This document shows, piece by piece, positions 13,384-19,753 of a DNA stretch of 21,154 nt. Origin of the DNA: a virus; the IMG/VR virus record IMGVR_UViG_3300044733_000950, positions 1 through 21,154 of that record; one strand, written 5' to 3'. The notes beneath the pieces were generated by a model that ran no database searches, was not told the DNA's origin, and saw only the letters and a program-made list of their open reading frames with translations. Each line of letters starts with the position of its first letter. Position 1 is the first letter of the stretch. The translations under genes and the position numbers were made by a program.

Positions 13384-13896
13384 ATGGCAACGAAAGCAAA
13401 GCAAGTAAAGAAGACAACAGCGTTCTACACGCAACACAGCCAACTCATAATCAAGGGTTCACACCTTGTCATTGACGGTTGGTTAGGTGCAGGTAAGGAA
13501 GCAATTAGTAAGAAGATGAGCGCAAGCGATTATGCATTGCACTCATTGTCACCATCACTCAAAGGTGAAGCACGATATTCAGAGACAACAATTCGCACCG
13601 AAGTTGGTGTTGCAATTCGTGCTCTGAAGAAGTACAAGACCATTGAGAAAGTGAAAGACGCATTGACCGAAGAAGTGGCAAAGCGTGGTGGCAACTTCAG
13701 CACCGAGAGTTGGGCATCAGTCAAGTACATGCTCAAGGGCACTGGTCAGCGAGAAGCAGGCGAGAGCAAGAACAAGAAGAAGAAGAGTGCAAAGCGTGTT
13801 GAGACAACCGTTCTACGCAAGAAGATGAAAAATGCTGGAGTTCCACAGCGTTACATTGACTTGACAGTGTTCATCATTGAGAACGAAGGCAAATAA
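13384..13896 (+). CDS. Hypothetical basic protein (170 aa)
   Basis: I choose ATG 13384, with AAGGAG about 8 nt upstream, over an ATG at 13342 without one. The 170 residues are Lys-rich: HSQLIIKGSHLVIDGWLGAG near the N-terminus, a helical centre (TTIRTEVGVAIRALKKYKTI), a very basic stretch KNKKKKSAKRVETT at about 130-145, and a C-terminal helix GVPQRYIDLTVFIIENE. It could bind nucleic acid, but no known fold or motif is recognised. Its stop codon lies inside palindrome copy 2. A CA-rich, unstructured leader precedes it. Confidence 0.6.
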   Translation: MATKAKQVKKTTAFYTQHSQLIIKGSHLVIDGWLGAGKEAISKKMSASDYALHSLSPSLKGEARYSETTIRTEVGVAIRALKKYKTIEKVKDALTEEVAKRGGNFSTESWASVKYMLKGTGQREAGESKNKKKKSAKRVETTVLRKKMKNAGVPQRYIDLTVFIIENEGK

Positions 13897-13916
13897 CTGA
13901 GACGGGTATCTCAGTT
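13895..13916 (+). promoter_or_regulatory. Palindromic element copy 2
   Basis: AACTGAGA (13895-13902), spacer CGGGTA, TCTCAGTT (13909-13916). It overlaps the TAA stop of the 170-residue gene. Confidence 0.75.
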
Positions 13917-13917
13917 G

Positions 13918-13989
13918 TAACTCGGTGTGAGTTACCGCAACATTGTGTAGCCCTCTGCATAGTGTTGCGTCATGTTCACACCCGTGAGC
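13918..13989 (+). ncRNA. Three-hairpin structured leader
   Basis: Directly after palindrome copy 2 come three hairpins: TAACTC/GAGTTA (13918-13923/13929-13934); a 15-bp stem 13936-13950/13955-13969 with three G-U pairs and a CCCT loop; and GTTCAC/GTGAGC (13974-13979/13984-13989, loop ACCC). The long stem is much better than chance. It may be a structured 5' leader of the 62-residue gene or a processed small RNA. Confidence 0.5.
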
Positions 13990-14011
13990 AAATACAAAAG
14001 GAGAAACAGAA

Positions 14012-14200
14012 ATGAATTGGTTCGGACTATTCACTATCGGAATGATTGTGGTGCTTGCAGTTTGGGGCTTCGCATTCGAGTTTGGTTACGAGAAAGCAGA
14101 GAAAGATTGGACTATGAGTGATGAGTGGATTGCTCGTCAGGAAATGGAAATGCGTAACTGGAGTAAGTACAACCACCCAACAAACAAGGACTGGAACTGA
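14012..14200 (+). CDS. Small membrane protein (62 aa)
   Basis: A 62-residue protein with one N-terminal membrane helix (about 5-25, GLFTIGMIVVLAVWGFAFEF), then GYEKAEKDWTMSDEWIARQE and a polar, aromatic tail. It should be anchored with its charged C-terminus in the cytoplasm. AAAGGAG lies about 8 nt before the ATG, after a three-hairpin leader. The TGA stop is inside palindrome copy 3. It is the only gene of its unit and comes just before the amidoligase genes. A role in changing the host envelope is possible but only by proximity. No family is recognised. Confidence 0.6.
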   Translation: MNWFGLFTIGMIVVLAVWGFAFEFGYEKAEKDWTMSDEWIARQEMEMRNWSKYNHPTNKDWN

Positions 14201-14216
14201 GATAGTTATCTCACTT
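14195..14216 (+). promoter_or_regulatory. Palindromic element copy 3
   Basis: AACTGAGA (14195-14202), spacer TAGTTA, TCTCACTT (14209-14216, one change). The core TGAGATA/TATCTCA is a perfect palindrome around GT. It overlaps the TGA stop of the 62-residue gene. Confidence 0.72.
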
Positions 14217-14241
14217 CCACTACACAGAAAGAGAAACAGAC

Positions 14242-15057
14242 ATGAATAACCAAGTAGCAATTTTGCGTAGTTTTATCCACCTAATGAACAATGCTGACGA
14301 ATTATCAAAGCATGAACTTCTTCAAGAGTTGGAAGATTTTGCTCGTGATGAACTCAGTGTTCTTCGCCCATACTCAAGTAGTTTCCGTGATTATTTCAAG
14401 TTTGGCCACGGTGTCTACGACAGAGCACCTTTGTATCTCAATCAAAGTGATAGAGGTGACACAGCGTTTACTTATGGCTCACAGCCACCTGTAATGGGGT
14501 TTGAGTTAGAACTAGAAGCAAGCAAGCCAACACCTCATGCACTTGAGTTAGAGGAAATCGCTGCGAATATTCTTTCTTACACGGAAGATGTGATGTGTAA
14601 GCGAGATGGTTCATTGCAACATGGGTTCGAAATTATTTCGCAACCTGCAACATATTTCTACTACGAAAATCATTTCAACTGGAGTTGGCTCAAAGAAGTA
14701 ATCAAATCAGATTTCAAGGTCAATGGAATTGGTGAGCGTGGTTTTCATATTCATATCAACAGGGCTTCATTTGTTGATGAAGCACATACGCAAAGATTTG
14801 CTGACGCAATCGTTGCTGATGTGAAAATGTTTCAGAGATTATCAGTAGATAGTTTCTTTGCACCTGAACACCGTTACTGTGCAACAAGAACTTCCAATCC
14901 AGATGACAGTATTGGTAGATACTGTGCAGTGAACTTATTGCACAGAAATACTGTTGAGGTTCGTTGCTTTGAGCCAGTGCCCACAAAGGGTCAAATTCTA
15001 ACTTACATGCAATACATGTTAGACACACAAGAAAAAACAAAAGGAGAACAGCAATGA
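14242..15057 (+). CDS. Amidoligase-family protein, copy 1
   Basis: A 271-residue protein with the signature blocks of phage amidoligases (COOH-NH2 ligases of the glutamine-synthetase-like superfamily): MGFELELE (85-92), KRDGSLQHGFEIISQP (120-135), GFHIHINR (167-174) and GRYCAVNLLHRNTVEVRCFE (225-244). Such enzymes are predicted to use ATP to join a carboxylate to an amine; Glu, His and Arg in these blocks would bind ATP-Mg and substrate. Residues 1-80 form an unrelated helical N-terminal extension. All blocks recur in the 15511 gene, so the two are paralogues. It starts a three-gene unit; its stop overlaps the next start (ATGA). Substrate is unknown. Confidence 0.8.
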   Translation: MNNQVAILRSFIHLMNNADELSKHELLQELEDFARDELSVLRPYSSSFRDYFKFGHGVYDRAPLYLNQSDRGDTAFTYGSQPPVMGFELELEASKPTPHALELEEIAANILSYTEDVMCKRDGSLQHGFEIISQPATYFYYENHFNWSWLKEVIKSDFKVNGIGERGFHIHINRASFVDEAHTQRFADAIVADVKMFQRLSVDSFFAPEHRYCATRTSNPDDSIGRYCAVNLLHRNTVEVRCFEPVPTKGQILTYMQYMLDTQEKTKGEQQ

Positions 15058-15206
15058 CAAGTAGTTACATCAAGATGCAACTCAAGCAAATCAGAGCAAC
15101 ATTGGATAACGCAGAGACTGATATTCAGTTGTTGCAAGAAGAGAACAAGCGTCTGCTCAAGCAAATTGCAGAACTAACGAAAGAAATGGAGAGCGTAAAT
15201 GAATAA
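15054..15206 (+). CDS. Small coiled-coil protein (50 aa)
   Basis: A 50-residue frame starting inside the stop of amidoligase 1 (ATGA), with AAGGAG upstream. The whole length is helical with a leucine-zipper-like heptad pattern: KMQLKQIRATLDNAETDIQL, then LQEENKRLLKQIAELTKEME. It should dimerise as a coiled coil and could be a partner or scaffold of the amidoligase. It overlaps the next gene by 8 nt. No known family is recognised. Confidence 0.6.
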   Translation: MTSSYIKMQLKQIRATLDNAETDIQLLQEENKRLLKQIAELTKEMESVNE

Positions 15207-15375
15207 GACAACCAAAACAGCATTGTATGCAATGAAGAAAGATGAACTCGTTGAGTTCGCATGGAAGATGGTCAAGGCATACAATCAGTCACAAGAAGAA
15301 CGAGATTACCAACGCAGACTGTTAGAGTTTGCATTGCGTAAAGCAGGTGATGTTCACGCAGAACAAGTTGCGTGA
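15199..15375 (+). CDS. Small helical hypothetical protein (58 aa)
   Basis: A 58-residue frame, ATG 15199 to TGA 15373-15375, overlapping the coiled-coil gene. The sequence is helical and charged: MNKTTKTALYAMKKDELVEF, then AWKMVKAYNQSQEERDYQRR and LLEFALRKAGDVHAEQVA. The Leu/Val positions are compatible with a helical hairpin. It ends the amidoligase 1 unit, and palindrome copy 4 follows 14 nt later. It may be a partner of the coiled-coil protein; no motif identifies it. Confidence 0.55.
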   Translation: MNKTTKTALYAMKKDELVEFAWKMVKAYNQSQEERDYQRRLLEFALRKAGDVHAEQVA

Positions 15376-15389
15376 GCACCGCTCATACA

Positions 15390-15411
15390 AACTGAGACAT
15401 GTATCTCAGTT
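15390..15411 (+). promoter_or_regulatory. Palindromic element copy 4
   Basis: AACTGAGA (15390-15397), spacer CATGTA, TCTCAGTT (15404-15411); the arms extend to 9 bp (15389-15412). A small TGAGC/GCTCA hairpin (15373-15385) lies just upstream, overlapping the stop codon. Confidence 0.77.
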
Positions 15412-15416
15412 TGCGT

Positions 15417-15464
15417 GGGCGAGAGTGCATCAGTATTCCCCTATTTATTGGTGCATTCTCGCTC
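15417..15464 (+). ncRNA. 19-bp hairpin after palindrome copy 4
   Basis: Arms 15417-15435 and 15446-15464 pair over all 19 positions with four G-U pairs, around a 10-nt pyrimidine-rich loop. All changes keep pairing at the RNA level, so it probably acts as RNA. The 3' part of the left arm and the start of the loop read CAGTATTCCC, which also occurs at 19757-19766. No T-run follows. Confidence 0.6.
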
Positions 15465-15510
15465 ATGACATTCCGTTATGAGAAACAAACAACAAACAGA
15501 AAGGGCTATC

Positions 15511-16545
15511 ATGCCACTAAATGACAACATAGAGTACAGAGACTGCTACAACTGTGGTGAAACCATGGATGTAGACGACATGTACGCAAACGAATACGAC
15601 GACAACTTGCGTTGTTGTGATTGCAATAGCGACTACGAGCGTGATTGCGAAGCAGAGTACGAGGCAGAACGAGAGGAACACAATCTCATTCACAGTTACT
15701 CGTACAAGCCGAGTGCAATCTTCCTCAACGACGACGGTCACAAGTCGTACTACGCAACTGTTCCAGATGCAAACTCACGCCGTACATCTTTGTACATGGG
15801 CTTTGAGTTGGAGTTGGAGACAGGTCGTTTCCCAACGAGAGATTGTGCACAGTTTGTGCTTGAGACAATCAACACGGAAAGCAACGACATTGTGTATCTC
15901 AAAGAAGATGGCTCATTGGAAAACGGGTTCGAAATTGTTTCGCACCCAATGACATTGGGCTTTGCAATGGAACACTTTGCATGGGATGGTATTAGTGGTC
16001 TCATCAAGCGTGGTTGCAAATCATGGGATGCAGGTACTTGTGGTCTGCATGTTCACTTGTCACGCTCTGCATTCAGAGACGAGAAGCATCTGTTCAAGTT
16101 CTTCAAGTTGATACTTGATAACGCACCAGATGTGAAGCGTTTCGCAGGTCGTGACAGCGAGCGTTGGGCTAACTTTGACAAGGGTTATTTCCTCAACGCA
16201 TGGAATGAGTACAACGACGATGGCAACTATGTCAGTCGTACCAACGACTCGTTGATGAAGTTTGCAAAGAACGAAAGTCGCAATGACAATCGTTACTGTG
16301 CTGTGAACTTACAGAACCGTCACACCGTTGAGTTGCGTTTCTTCAAGCCATCACTCAACCCTAAGACTGTTCAGGCTGCTTTGCAGTTCTGTGATGCAGT
16401 CTTCAATTACACAGAGACAGAGTGCGACACTAAGAAAGTTATGTCTGGAAACGCTTTGGCGTTTCGTTCATTCCGTTCATGGGTTGCCACGCAAGAGCGT
16501 TACGCCTTGCTCTCTACTCGTATCGCAGAGCGTTGCGATAACTGA
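15511..16545 (+). CDS. Amidoligase-family protein, copy 2, with N-terminal Cys cluster
   Basis: A 344-residue paralogue of the 14242 gene, started at ATG 15511 (AAAGGG upstream) rather than ATG 15478. The N-terminus has C12-x2-C15 and C35, C36, C38, a probable zinc site absent from copy 1. An acidic helix follows. The amidoligase core then has MGFELELE (96-103), KEDGSLENGFEIVSHP (131-146), CGLHVHLSR (177-185) and RYCAVNLQNRHTVELRFFKP (261-280). The His/Arg block is the expected CGLHVH form. An insertion at about 212-258 is missing from copy 1. Predicted ATP-dependent amide-bond formation; the substrate is unknown. It is a single-gene unit between palindromes 4 and 5. Confidence 0.82.
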   Translation: MPLNDNIEYRDCYNCGETMDVDDMYANEYDDNLRCCDCNSDYERDCEAEYEAEREEHNLIHSYSYKPSAIFLNDDGHKSYYATVPDANSRRTSLYMGFELELETGRFPTRDCAQFVLETINTESNDIVYLKEDGSLENGFEIVSHPMTLGFAMEHFAWDGISGLIKRGCKSWDAGTCGLHVHLSRSAFRDEKHLFKFFKLILDNAPDVKRFAGRDSERWANFDKGYFLNAWNEYNDDGNYVSRTNDSLMKFAKNESRNDNRYCAVNLQNRHTVELRFFKPSLNPKTVQAALQFCDAVFNYTETECDTKKVMSGNALAFRSFRSWVATQERYALLSTRIAERCDN

Positions 16546-16561
16546 GACATGTATCTCAGTT
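16540..16561 (+). promoter_or_regulatory. Palindromic element copy 5
   Basis: AACTGAGA (16540-16547), spacer CATGTA, TCTCAGTT (16554-16561), identical to copy 4. It overlaps the stop codon of amidoligase 2 and is followed by a CA-rich unstructured leader. Confidence 0.77.
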
Positions 16562-16610
16562 TCTTTACATCACAAATCAAACAAACAACAAACAAAGAAA
16601 GGAACACAAT

Positions 16611-17627
16611 ATGTGTTTACTAACATTCATTCCTGATTATGTCTCTCCAGACATGGACAGGTTCAGGACAGCAGCGAAAGCAAATCCAGATGGCTTTGGT
16701 TTCGCAATATCAACAGGCAAGAAGATTGTGACTTATCACAGTATGAACTTTGATGAGGTTGCAAACAAGTTCATTGACTTGCGACGAACACACAATGGTC
16801 CTGCAATCTTCCACTTCCGTTGGGCAACCCACGGTAGCGAGACTGTTGCCAACTGTCACCCATTCTTCTTGGGCAAAGACACACAATCAGTCGTTGGTCA
16901 CAACGGCATTCTTCCAGTTGCCATTCCCAAAGGTGATGTACGTTCAGATACGAAAGTGTTTGCACAAGATATCATGCCGGGAGTTGGTGGCATCACTTCA
17001 CTTGATGATGATGATTACTACAAGAAACTAGAAGCATGGGCTACTGGTTCTAAGTTGGTATTCCTCACAGTCAATGAAGATGCCAAGCAAGACTGGTACA
17101 TTCTCAACGAGAAGTCTGGTCATTGGGACAAGGACATGTGGTGGTCTAACTACTCATACGAAGAAGTTGTATACAAGACTTACGGTTCCACTTCATACAA
17201 GTCAAGTGGCAGTCTTTGGGGTTACGACGACTGGGACTATGGCTACAACAAGACCACATACGCTTCGTCGTGGGATAACAAGACTGATGCAGGCTTGTAC
17301 ATTCCTGACTACGACGACGAACTTGAGTATCTTGCAGAAGAGCAGACACAACAGTTTGATGTGTTCACTACGCACATTGACGACAATACGCAACTCATTG
17401 AGTGTTACAACTGTGCTCACGCACACAAGACACCTGCTGGTGTATTGGAAACACATTGTGATGAGTGCGGTGGTTGTCACTTCTGTGGTGCACAGTATCC
17501 ATGTGCATGTTGGTCAGCCATCTATCAGATATACGACCTTGAGGCTTTCAACGAAGATATCTACAATGCAAATGCTGTAGTTGTCCCAGCCAAATCACAA
17601 TCAACCACACACCCAAGTTACTACTAG
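16611..17627 (+). CDS. Class II glutamine-amidotransferase-like protein with C-terminal zinc ribbon
   Basis: A 338-residue protein. After Met removal, C2 would be the N-terminal nucleophile of an Ntn-hydrolase amidotransferase. Supporting blocks are NPDGFGF (25-31), HFRWATHG (68-75, as in GlmS RWATHG), NCHPF (81-85), VGHNGIL (95-101) and SDTKVFAQDI (112-121). Such domains take ammonia from glutamine. The family core ends near residue 165. A Tyr/Trp/Asp-rich linker and a Cys-rich end follow (C265, C268, C283, C286, C289, C292, C298, C300). No synthase domain is fused, so an amidoligase could be its partner. AAAGGAA precedes the ATG. It opens a long unit ending at 19723. Confidence 0.82.
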   Translation: MCLLTFIPDYVSPDMDRFRTAAKANPDGFGFAISTGKKIVTYHSMNFDEVANKFIDLRRTHNGPAIFHFRWATHGSETVANCHPFFLGKDTQSVVGHNGILPVAIPKGDVRSDTKVFAQDIMPGVGGITSLDDDDYYKKLEAWATGSKLVFLTVNEDAKQDWYILNEKSGHWDKDMWWSNYSYEEVVYKTYGSTSYKSSGSLWGYDDWDYGYNKTTYASSWDNKTDAGLYIPDYDDELEYLAEEQTQQFDVFTTHIDDNTQLIECYNCAHAHKTPAGVLETHCDECGGCHFCGAQYPCACWSAIYQIYDLEAFNEDIYNANAVVVPAKSQSTTHPSYY

Positions 17628-17634
17628 GAGAAAC

Positions 17635-17784
17635 ATGAACCAAGAAGAGCGGTACGCATACTACCTCGCTGCATTTCAGCGAGGGTTTGCACAAAACAAT
17701 ATCCGACTGAATGAAGTCACATTTGATGACCTCATTCCTGACTCACTCAAAACAGAAACAAACACACAAGGAGAAAGCAAATGA
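17635..17784 (+). CDS. Small hypothetical protein (49 aa)
   Basis: Start at ATG 17635 with AGGAG six bases upstream, seven bases after the amidotransferase stop; the longer TTG frame from 17581 is rejected. The 49 residues (MNQEERYAYYLAAFQRGFAQ, then NNIRLNEVTFDDLIPDSLKT) are acidic with one amphipathic helix. The stop overlaps the next start (ATGA). No known family is recognised. Its position suggests co-expression with the amidotransferase. Confidence 0.55.
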   Translation: MNQEERYAYYLAAFQRGFAQNNIRLNEVTFDDLIPDSLKTETNTQGESK

Positions 17785-18314
17785 CAACAATCAAACTAAT
17801 CCCATCAACAATGGAATTCGAGGTATCTGTAGATAGTGCCTCAATGCCATCATTGTTCAGTCAGTCAATGGAAACAACCATTATTGAGGAAGTGGAACGA
17901 CATGTAAACGGTCGCATTCCAAATCATCAGTCAGTTGTTGATGATGTGTCTTCAACGATAATGGAAGACCGGGACTACACACGCAAAGTGCGTAACTGGG
18001 TTCTGGAAAGCATTGACTACTCACAGATAATTAGTGAGGTTGGTAGTAATCTTGATTACCAACAACTCATTGACCTAACAGCACCACTGTGGGAGAACGA
18101 AATGTTCTTGCGTCATCTCATGAATAACAACCGTTTCAGGAACTTGGTGAACACTCAAGTACAGGCGAACATCTCCTCAACCTTTGATATCTCCACAATT
18201 AGGGACATGGTTGATGAGAAAGTTGAGCGAGTTACAACCAATCTTTCCAACGAGATTGCAGAGAAAGTGCTCAAGGTTATTCAGAACCGATTGACAGCAG
18301 GTTCAGATGTTTGA
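17781..18314 (+). CDS. Hypothetical helical protein (177 aa)
   Basis: A 177-residue protein, mostly helical and acidic. Visible landmarks are an N-terminal beta-like start (TTIKLIPSTMEFEVSVDSAS), then helices with VVDDVSSTIMEDRDYTRKVR, NRFRNLVNTQVQANISSTFD and EKVERVTTNLSNEIAEKVLK. The last helix has coiled-coil spacing. AAGGAG precedes the ATG, which overlaps the upstream stop. It overlaps the WhiB gene by 8 nt, so the two are probably coupled. No family or catalytic residue is recognised. The repeating pattern of 30-40-residue helical segments might form a structural or adaptor protein. Confidence 0.6.
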   Translation: MTTIKLIPSTMEFEVSVDSASMPSLFSQSMETTIIEEVERHVNGRIPNHQSVVDDVSSTIMEDRDYTRKVRNWVLESIDYSQIISEVGSNLDYQQLIDLTAPLWENEMFLRHLMNNNRFRNLVNTQVQANISSTFDISTIRDMVDEKVERVTTNLSNEIAEKVLKVIQNRLTAGSDV

Positions 18315-18558
18315 GCCTGTGACGATAGACTTTACAGAAGCAAACTGTAAGTCTCAGCCAACTGTGTGGTGGTTTCCAGAATGGCCACCAACCAAACAGA
18401 AAATGAAAGAATGGAAGCAAGCAAAAGCAATTTGCTCTGAATGCTCACTGAAAGTTGAGTGCCTCGCTTACGGCAAGGCAACCAACTCATGGGGCATTTG
18501 GGGTGGTATCACACTAACCAACGGCAAAGCCGACTACAGAAAGAATAAAAAGAAATGA
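18307..18558 (+). CDS. whiB: WhiB-family iron-sulfur transcription regulator
   Basis: An 83-residue protein with the four WhiB cysteines: C14, then C43-x2-C46-x5-C52 (C-x28-C-x2-C-x5-C). The diagnostic G-I-W-G-G turn is at 63-67, followed by a basic tail (KADYRKNKKK) that should contact DNA or the sigma factor. WhiB proteins bind a [4Fe-4S] cluster and act with the primary sigma factor. They are restricted to Actinobacteria and their phages. The best-studied phage member, WhiBTM4 of mycobacteriophage TM4, interferes with host WhiB2 and cell division. Here it is embedded in an overlapping operon and could redirect host or phage promoters. Confidence 0.9.
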   Translation: MFEPVTIDFTEANCKSQPTVWWFPEWPPTKQKMKEWKQAKAICSECSLKVECLAYGKATNSWGIWGGITLTNGKADYRKNKKK

Positions 18559-19082
18559 ACACACCAATCAACTATTCAGAAAAGTTTGGACAAACTCTGC
18601 AAGAGATTGACCAAGCAATAGCAAGCAAAGTAGAAAGCGACACAACAGAACCATTCGACCTAGGCAACACAATGTTATTTGCTGTTGATTATGTCCGTGG
18701 TGAAGTTCCAGCAATCAGAAAGATTGCAGAACACTCTGATGTGTACGAAATGCTTGACGATACATTCAACGCTGTGTTGTTGCTTGACTCTGGTTACAAC
18801 GGCTTTGCTGTTGTTACTTGTGGTTGGGCTGCACCAATCAGGAAAGATGATGATGCAGATGAAATTGCACCATCACAACACCCTGAGCGTAGGCGTGTGC
18901 GTCTCATGACAATGTGCCACAACGGAAAAATGGGTTCTTCTATCCGATTTACGGATGAAGAAGCCGTTACATACGACGAAGGTAACGCAATGGGCTCATT
19001 AGCAAGTGCCATGCAAGACATGTACGACATTGTTCGTGCAATGAAATCAGCATCTATTCAGAATGAAAGGCAACTACCGTGA
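18555..19082 (+). CDS. Hypothetical protein (175 aa)
   Basis: A 175-residue acidic protein, coupled to whiB by an ATGA overlap and to the next gene by GTGA. A beta-rich central section holds FNAVLLLDSGYNGFAVVTCG followed by WAAPIRKDDDADEIAPSQHP, then ERRRVRLMTMCHNGKMGSSI. It ends with a helical segment (ASAMQDMYDIVRAM). The TxGWAAPx...PSxHPERRRVRLxxxV pattern occurs in uncharacterised phage and actinobacterial proteins as far as I recall. The function is unknown; the HPERRR motif suggests phosphate or nucleotide contact but this is only a guess. Confidence 0.6.
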   Translation: MNTPINYSEKFGQTLQEIDQAIASKVESDTTEPFDLGNTMLFAVDYVRGEVPAIRKIAEHSDVYEMLDDTFNAVLLLDSGYNGFAVVTCGWAAPIRKDDDADEIAPSQHPERRRVRLMTMCHNGKMGSSIRFTDEEAVTYDEGNAMGSLASAMQDMYDIVRAMKSASIQNERQLP

Positions 19083-19300
19083 GTAATCGCAAAGATGAAC
19101 CAACCCTTGAGGTGACACTAACTCTTTCTGAGTTACGTGCTGTCGTCAAGTCTCTGGCTATCGGCGTAGACCAACTGGCAAAGAAAACCCAGCGTCTAGG
19201 TGATGGTCGGAGAGCAGACACAACTCATGCAGAGTTGGAAGAACTTCTGTCCGCCAAAGGCGAGATGGAAGAAGTCCTATTGGAAGCACTAAGGGGGTAA
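19079..19300 (+). CDS. Small helical hypothetical protein (73 aa)
   Basis: A GTG-started 73-residue protein with AAAGG upstream, overlapping the preceding stop. It is entirely helical and charged: EVTLTLSELRAVVKSLAIGV, DQLAKKTQRLGDGRRADTTH and AELEELLSAKGEMEEVLLEA. It probably forms a helical hairpin or coiled-coil dimer. The lysin gene starts four bases after its stop. No family is recognised. Confidence 0.6.
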   Translation: MSNRKDEPTLEVTLTLSELRAVVKSLAIGVDQLAKKTQRLGDGRRADTTHAELEELLSAKGEMEEVLLEALRG

Positions 19301-19303
19301 CAC

Positions 19304-19723
19304 TTGTTAGCAAAAATACTTATTTCAGTTTCATTAGGTGTGGGGGGCTTCGTGCCCCCCACTTCTTTTACCAAGCATGACATTCCAGAGCCGGTTGAAA
19401 TCCCTGCCTCTGCCTTGTGTCCTCAGTGGTGGCAAACCGCTGTTGATGCAGGATGGAAACCGTCGCTTCTACCGACACTGGATTATCTGATGTGGCGAGA
19501 GAGTAGGTGCAACGCAAATAGTCACAACACCGCAGACCCAATGGGTGGTTCAAGAGGATTGGTGCAAATCAATGGCTTCTGGACACCATGGTTGGCTTCT
19601 AAGGGCATTGTGAAGCGTTCTGAGGGGCTGTTCGGTCCTTACCGCAACCTCAGGTCAGCACTTGCCATCTACAACTACGCAGACGCCCGATATGACAACG
19701 GGTTTGGTCCGTGGAACTTGTAA
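19304..19723 (+). CDS. Secreted lysozyme / lytic-transglycosylase-like lysin
   Basis: A 139-residue protein started at TTG 19304, with AAGGGGG eight bases upstream; no later start has a ribosome site. The signal-peptide-like N-terminus (LAKILISVSLGVGGFVPPTS) leads to a compact lysozyme-like domain: LPTLDYLMWRESRCNANSHN with a probable catalytic Glu in WRESRC, then GGSRGLVQINGFWTPWL and a C-terminal ALAIYNYADARYDNGFGPW. These are the ES, GLxQIN and AxxxY landmarks of SLT/lysozyme-type muramidases that cut peptidoglycan. It ends the amidotransferase-whiB unit. An intrinsic-terminator-like hairpin lies inside its signal peptide codons. A wall-modifying role other than lysis is possible. Confidence 0.75.
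   Translation: MLAKILISVSLGVGGFVPPTSFTKHDIPEPVEIPASALCPQWWQTAVDAGWKPSLLPTLDYLMWRESRCNANSHNTADPMGGSRGLVQINGFWTPWLASKGIVKRSEGLFGPYRNLRSALAIYNYADARYDNGFGPWNL
19340..19369 (+). terminator. Terminator-like hairpin inside lysin signal-peptide codons
   Basis: A 9-bp perfect stem GTGGGGGGC/GCCCCCCAC (19340-19348/19354-19362) with loop TTCGT is followed by TTCTTTT. It has the form of a strong intrinsic terminator, 36 nt after the TTG start codon. It could attenuate lysin transcription or mark the true end of the upstream operon. Confidence 0.65.
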
Positions 19724-19724
19724 A

Positions 19725-19746
19725 AACTGAGACAGGTATCTCACTT
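19725..19746 (+). promoter_or_regulatory. Palindromic element copy 6
   Basis: AACTGAGA (19725-19732), spacer CAGGTA, TCTCACTT (19739-19746, one change as in copy 3). It begins two bases after the lysin stop. Confidence 0.72.
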
Positions 19747-19753
19747 GTAACCA

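Noticed and set aside
13918-13989. tRNA gene in the hairpin cluster
   Set aside because: Three separate hairpins do not form a cloverleaf; no acceptor stem, T-loop sequence or anticodon arm could be matched.
17074-17580. 168-residue frame overlapping the amidotransferase gene
   Set aside because: Same-strand shifted frame through a gene with clear motifs; the composition (Thr/Leu/Arg-rich) is that of a frame shadow.
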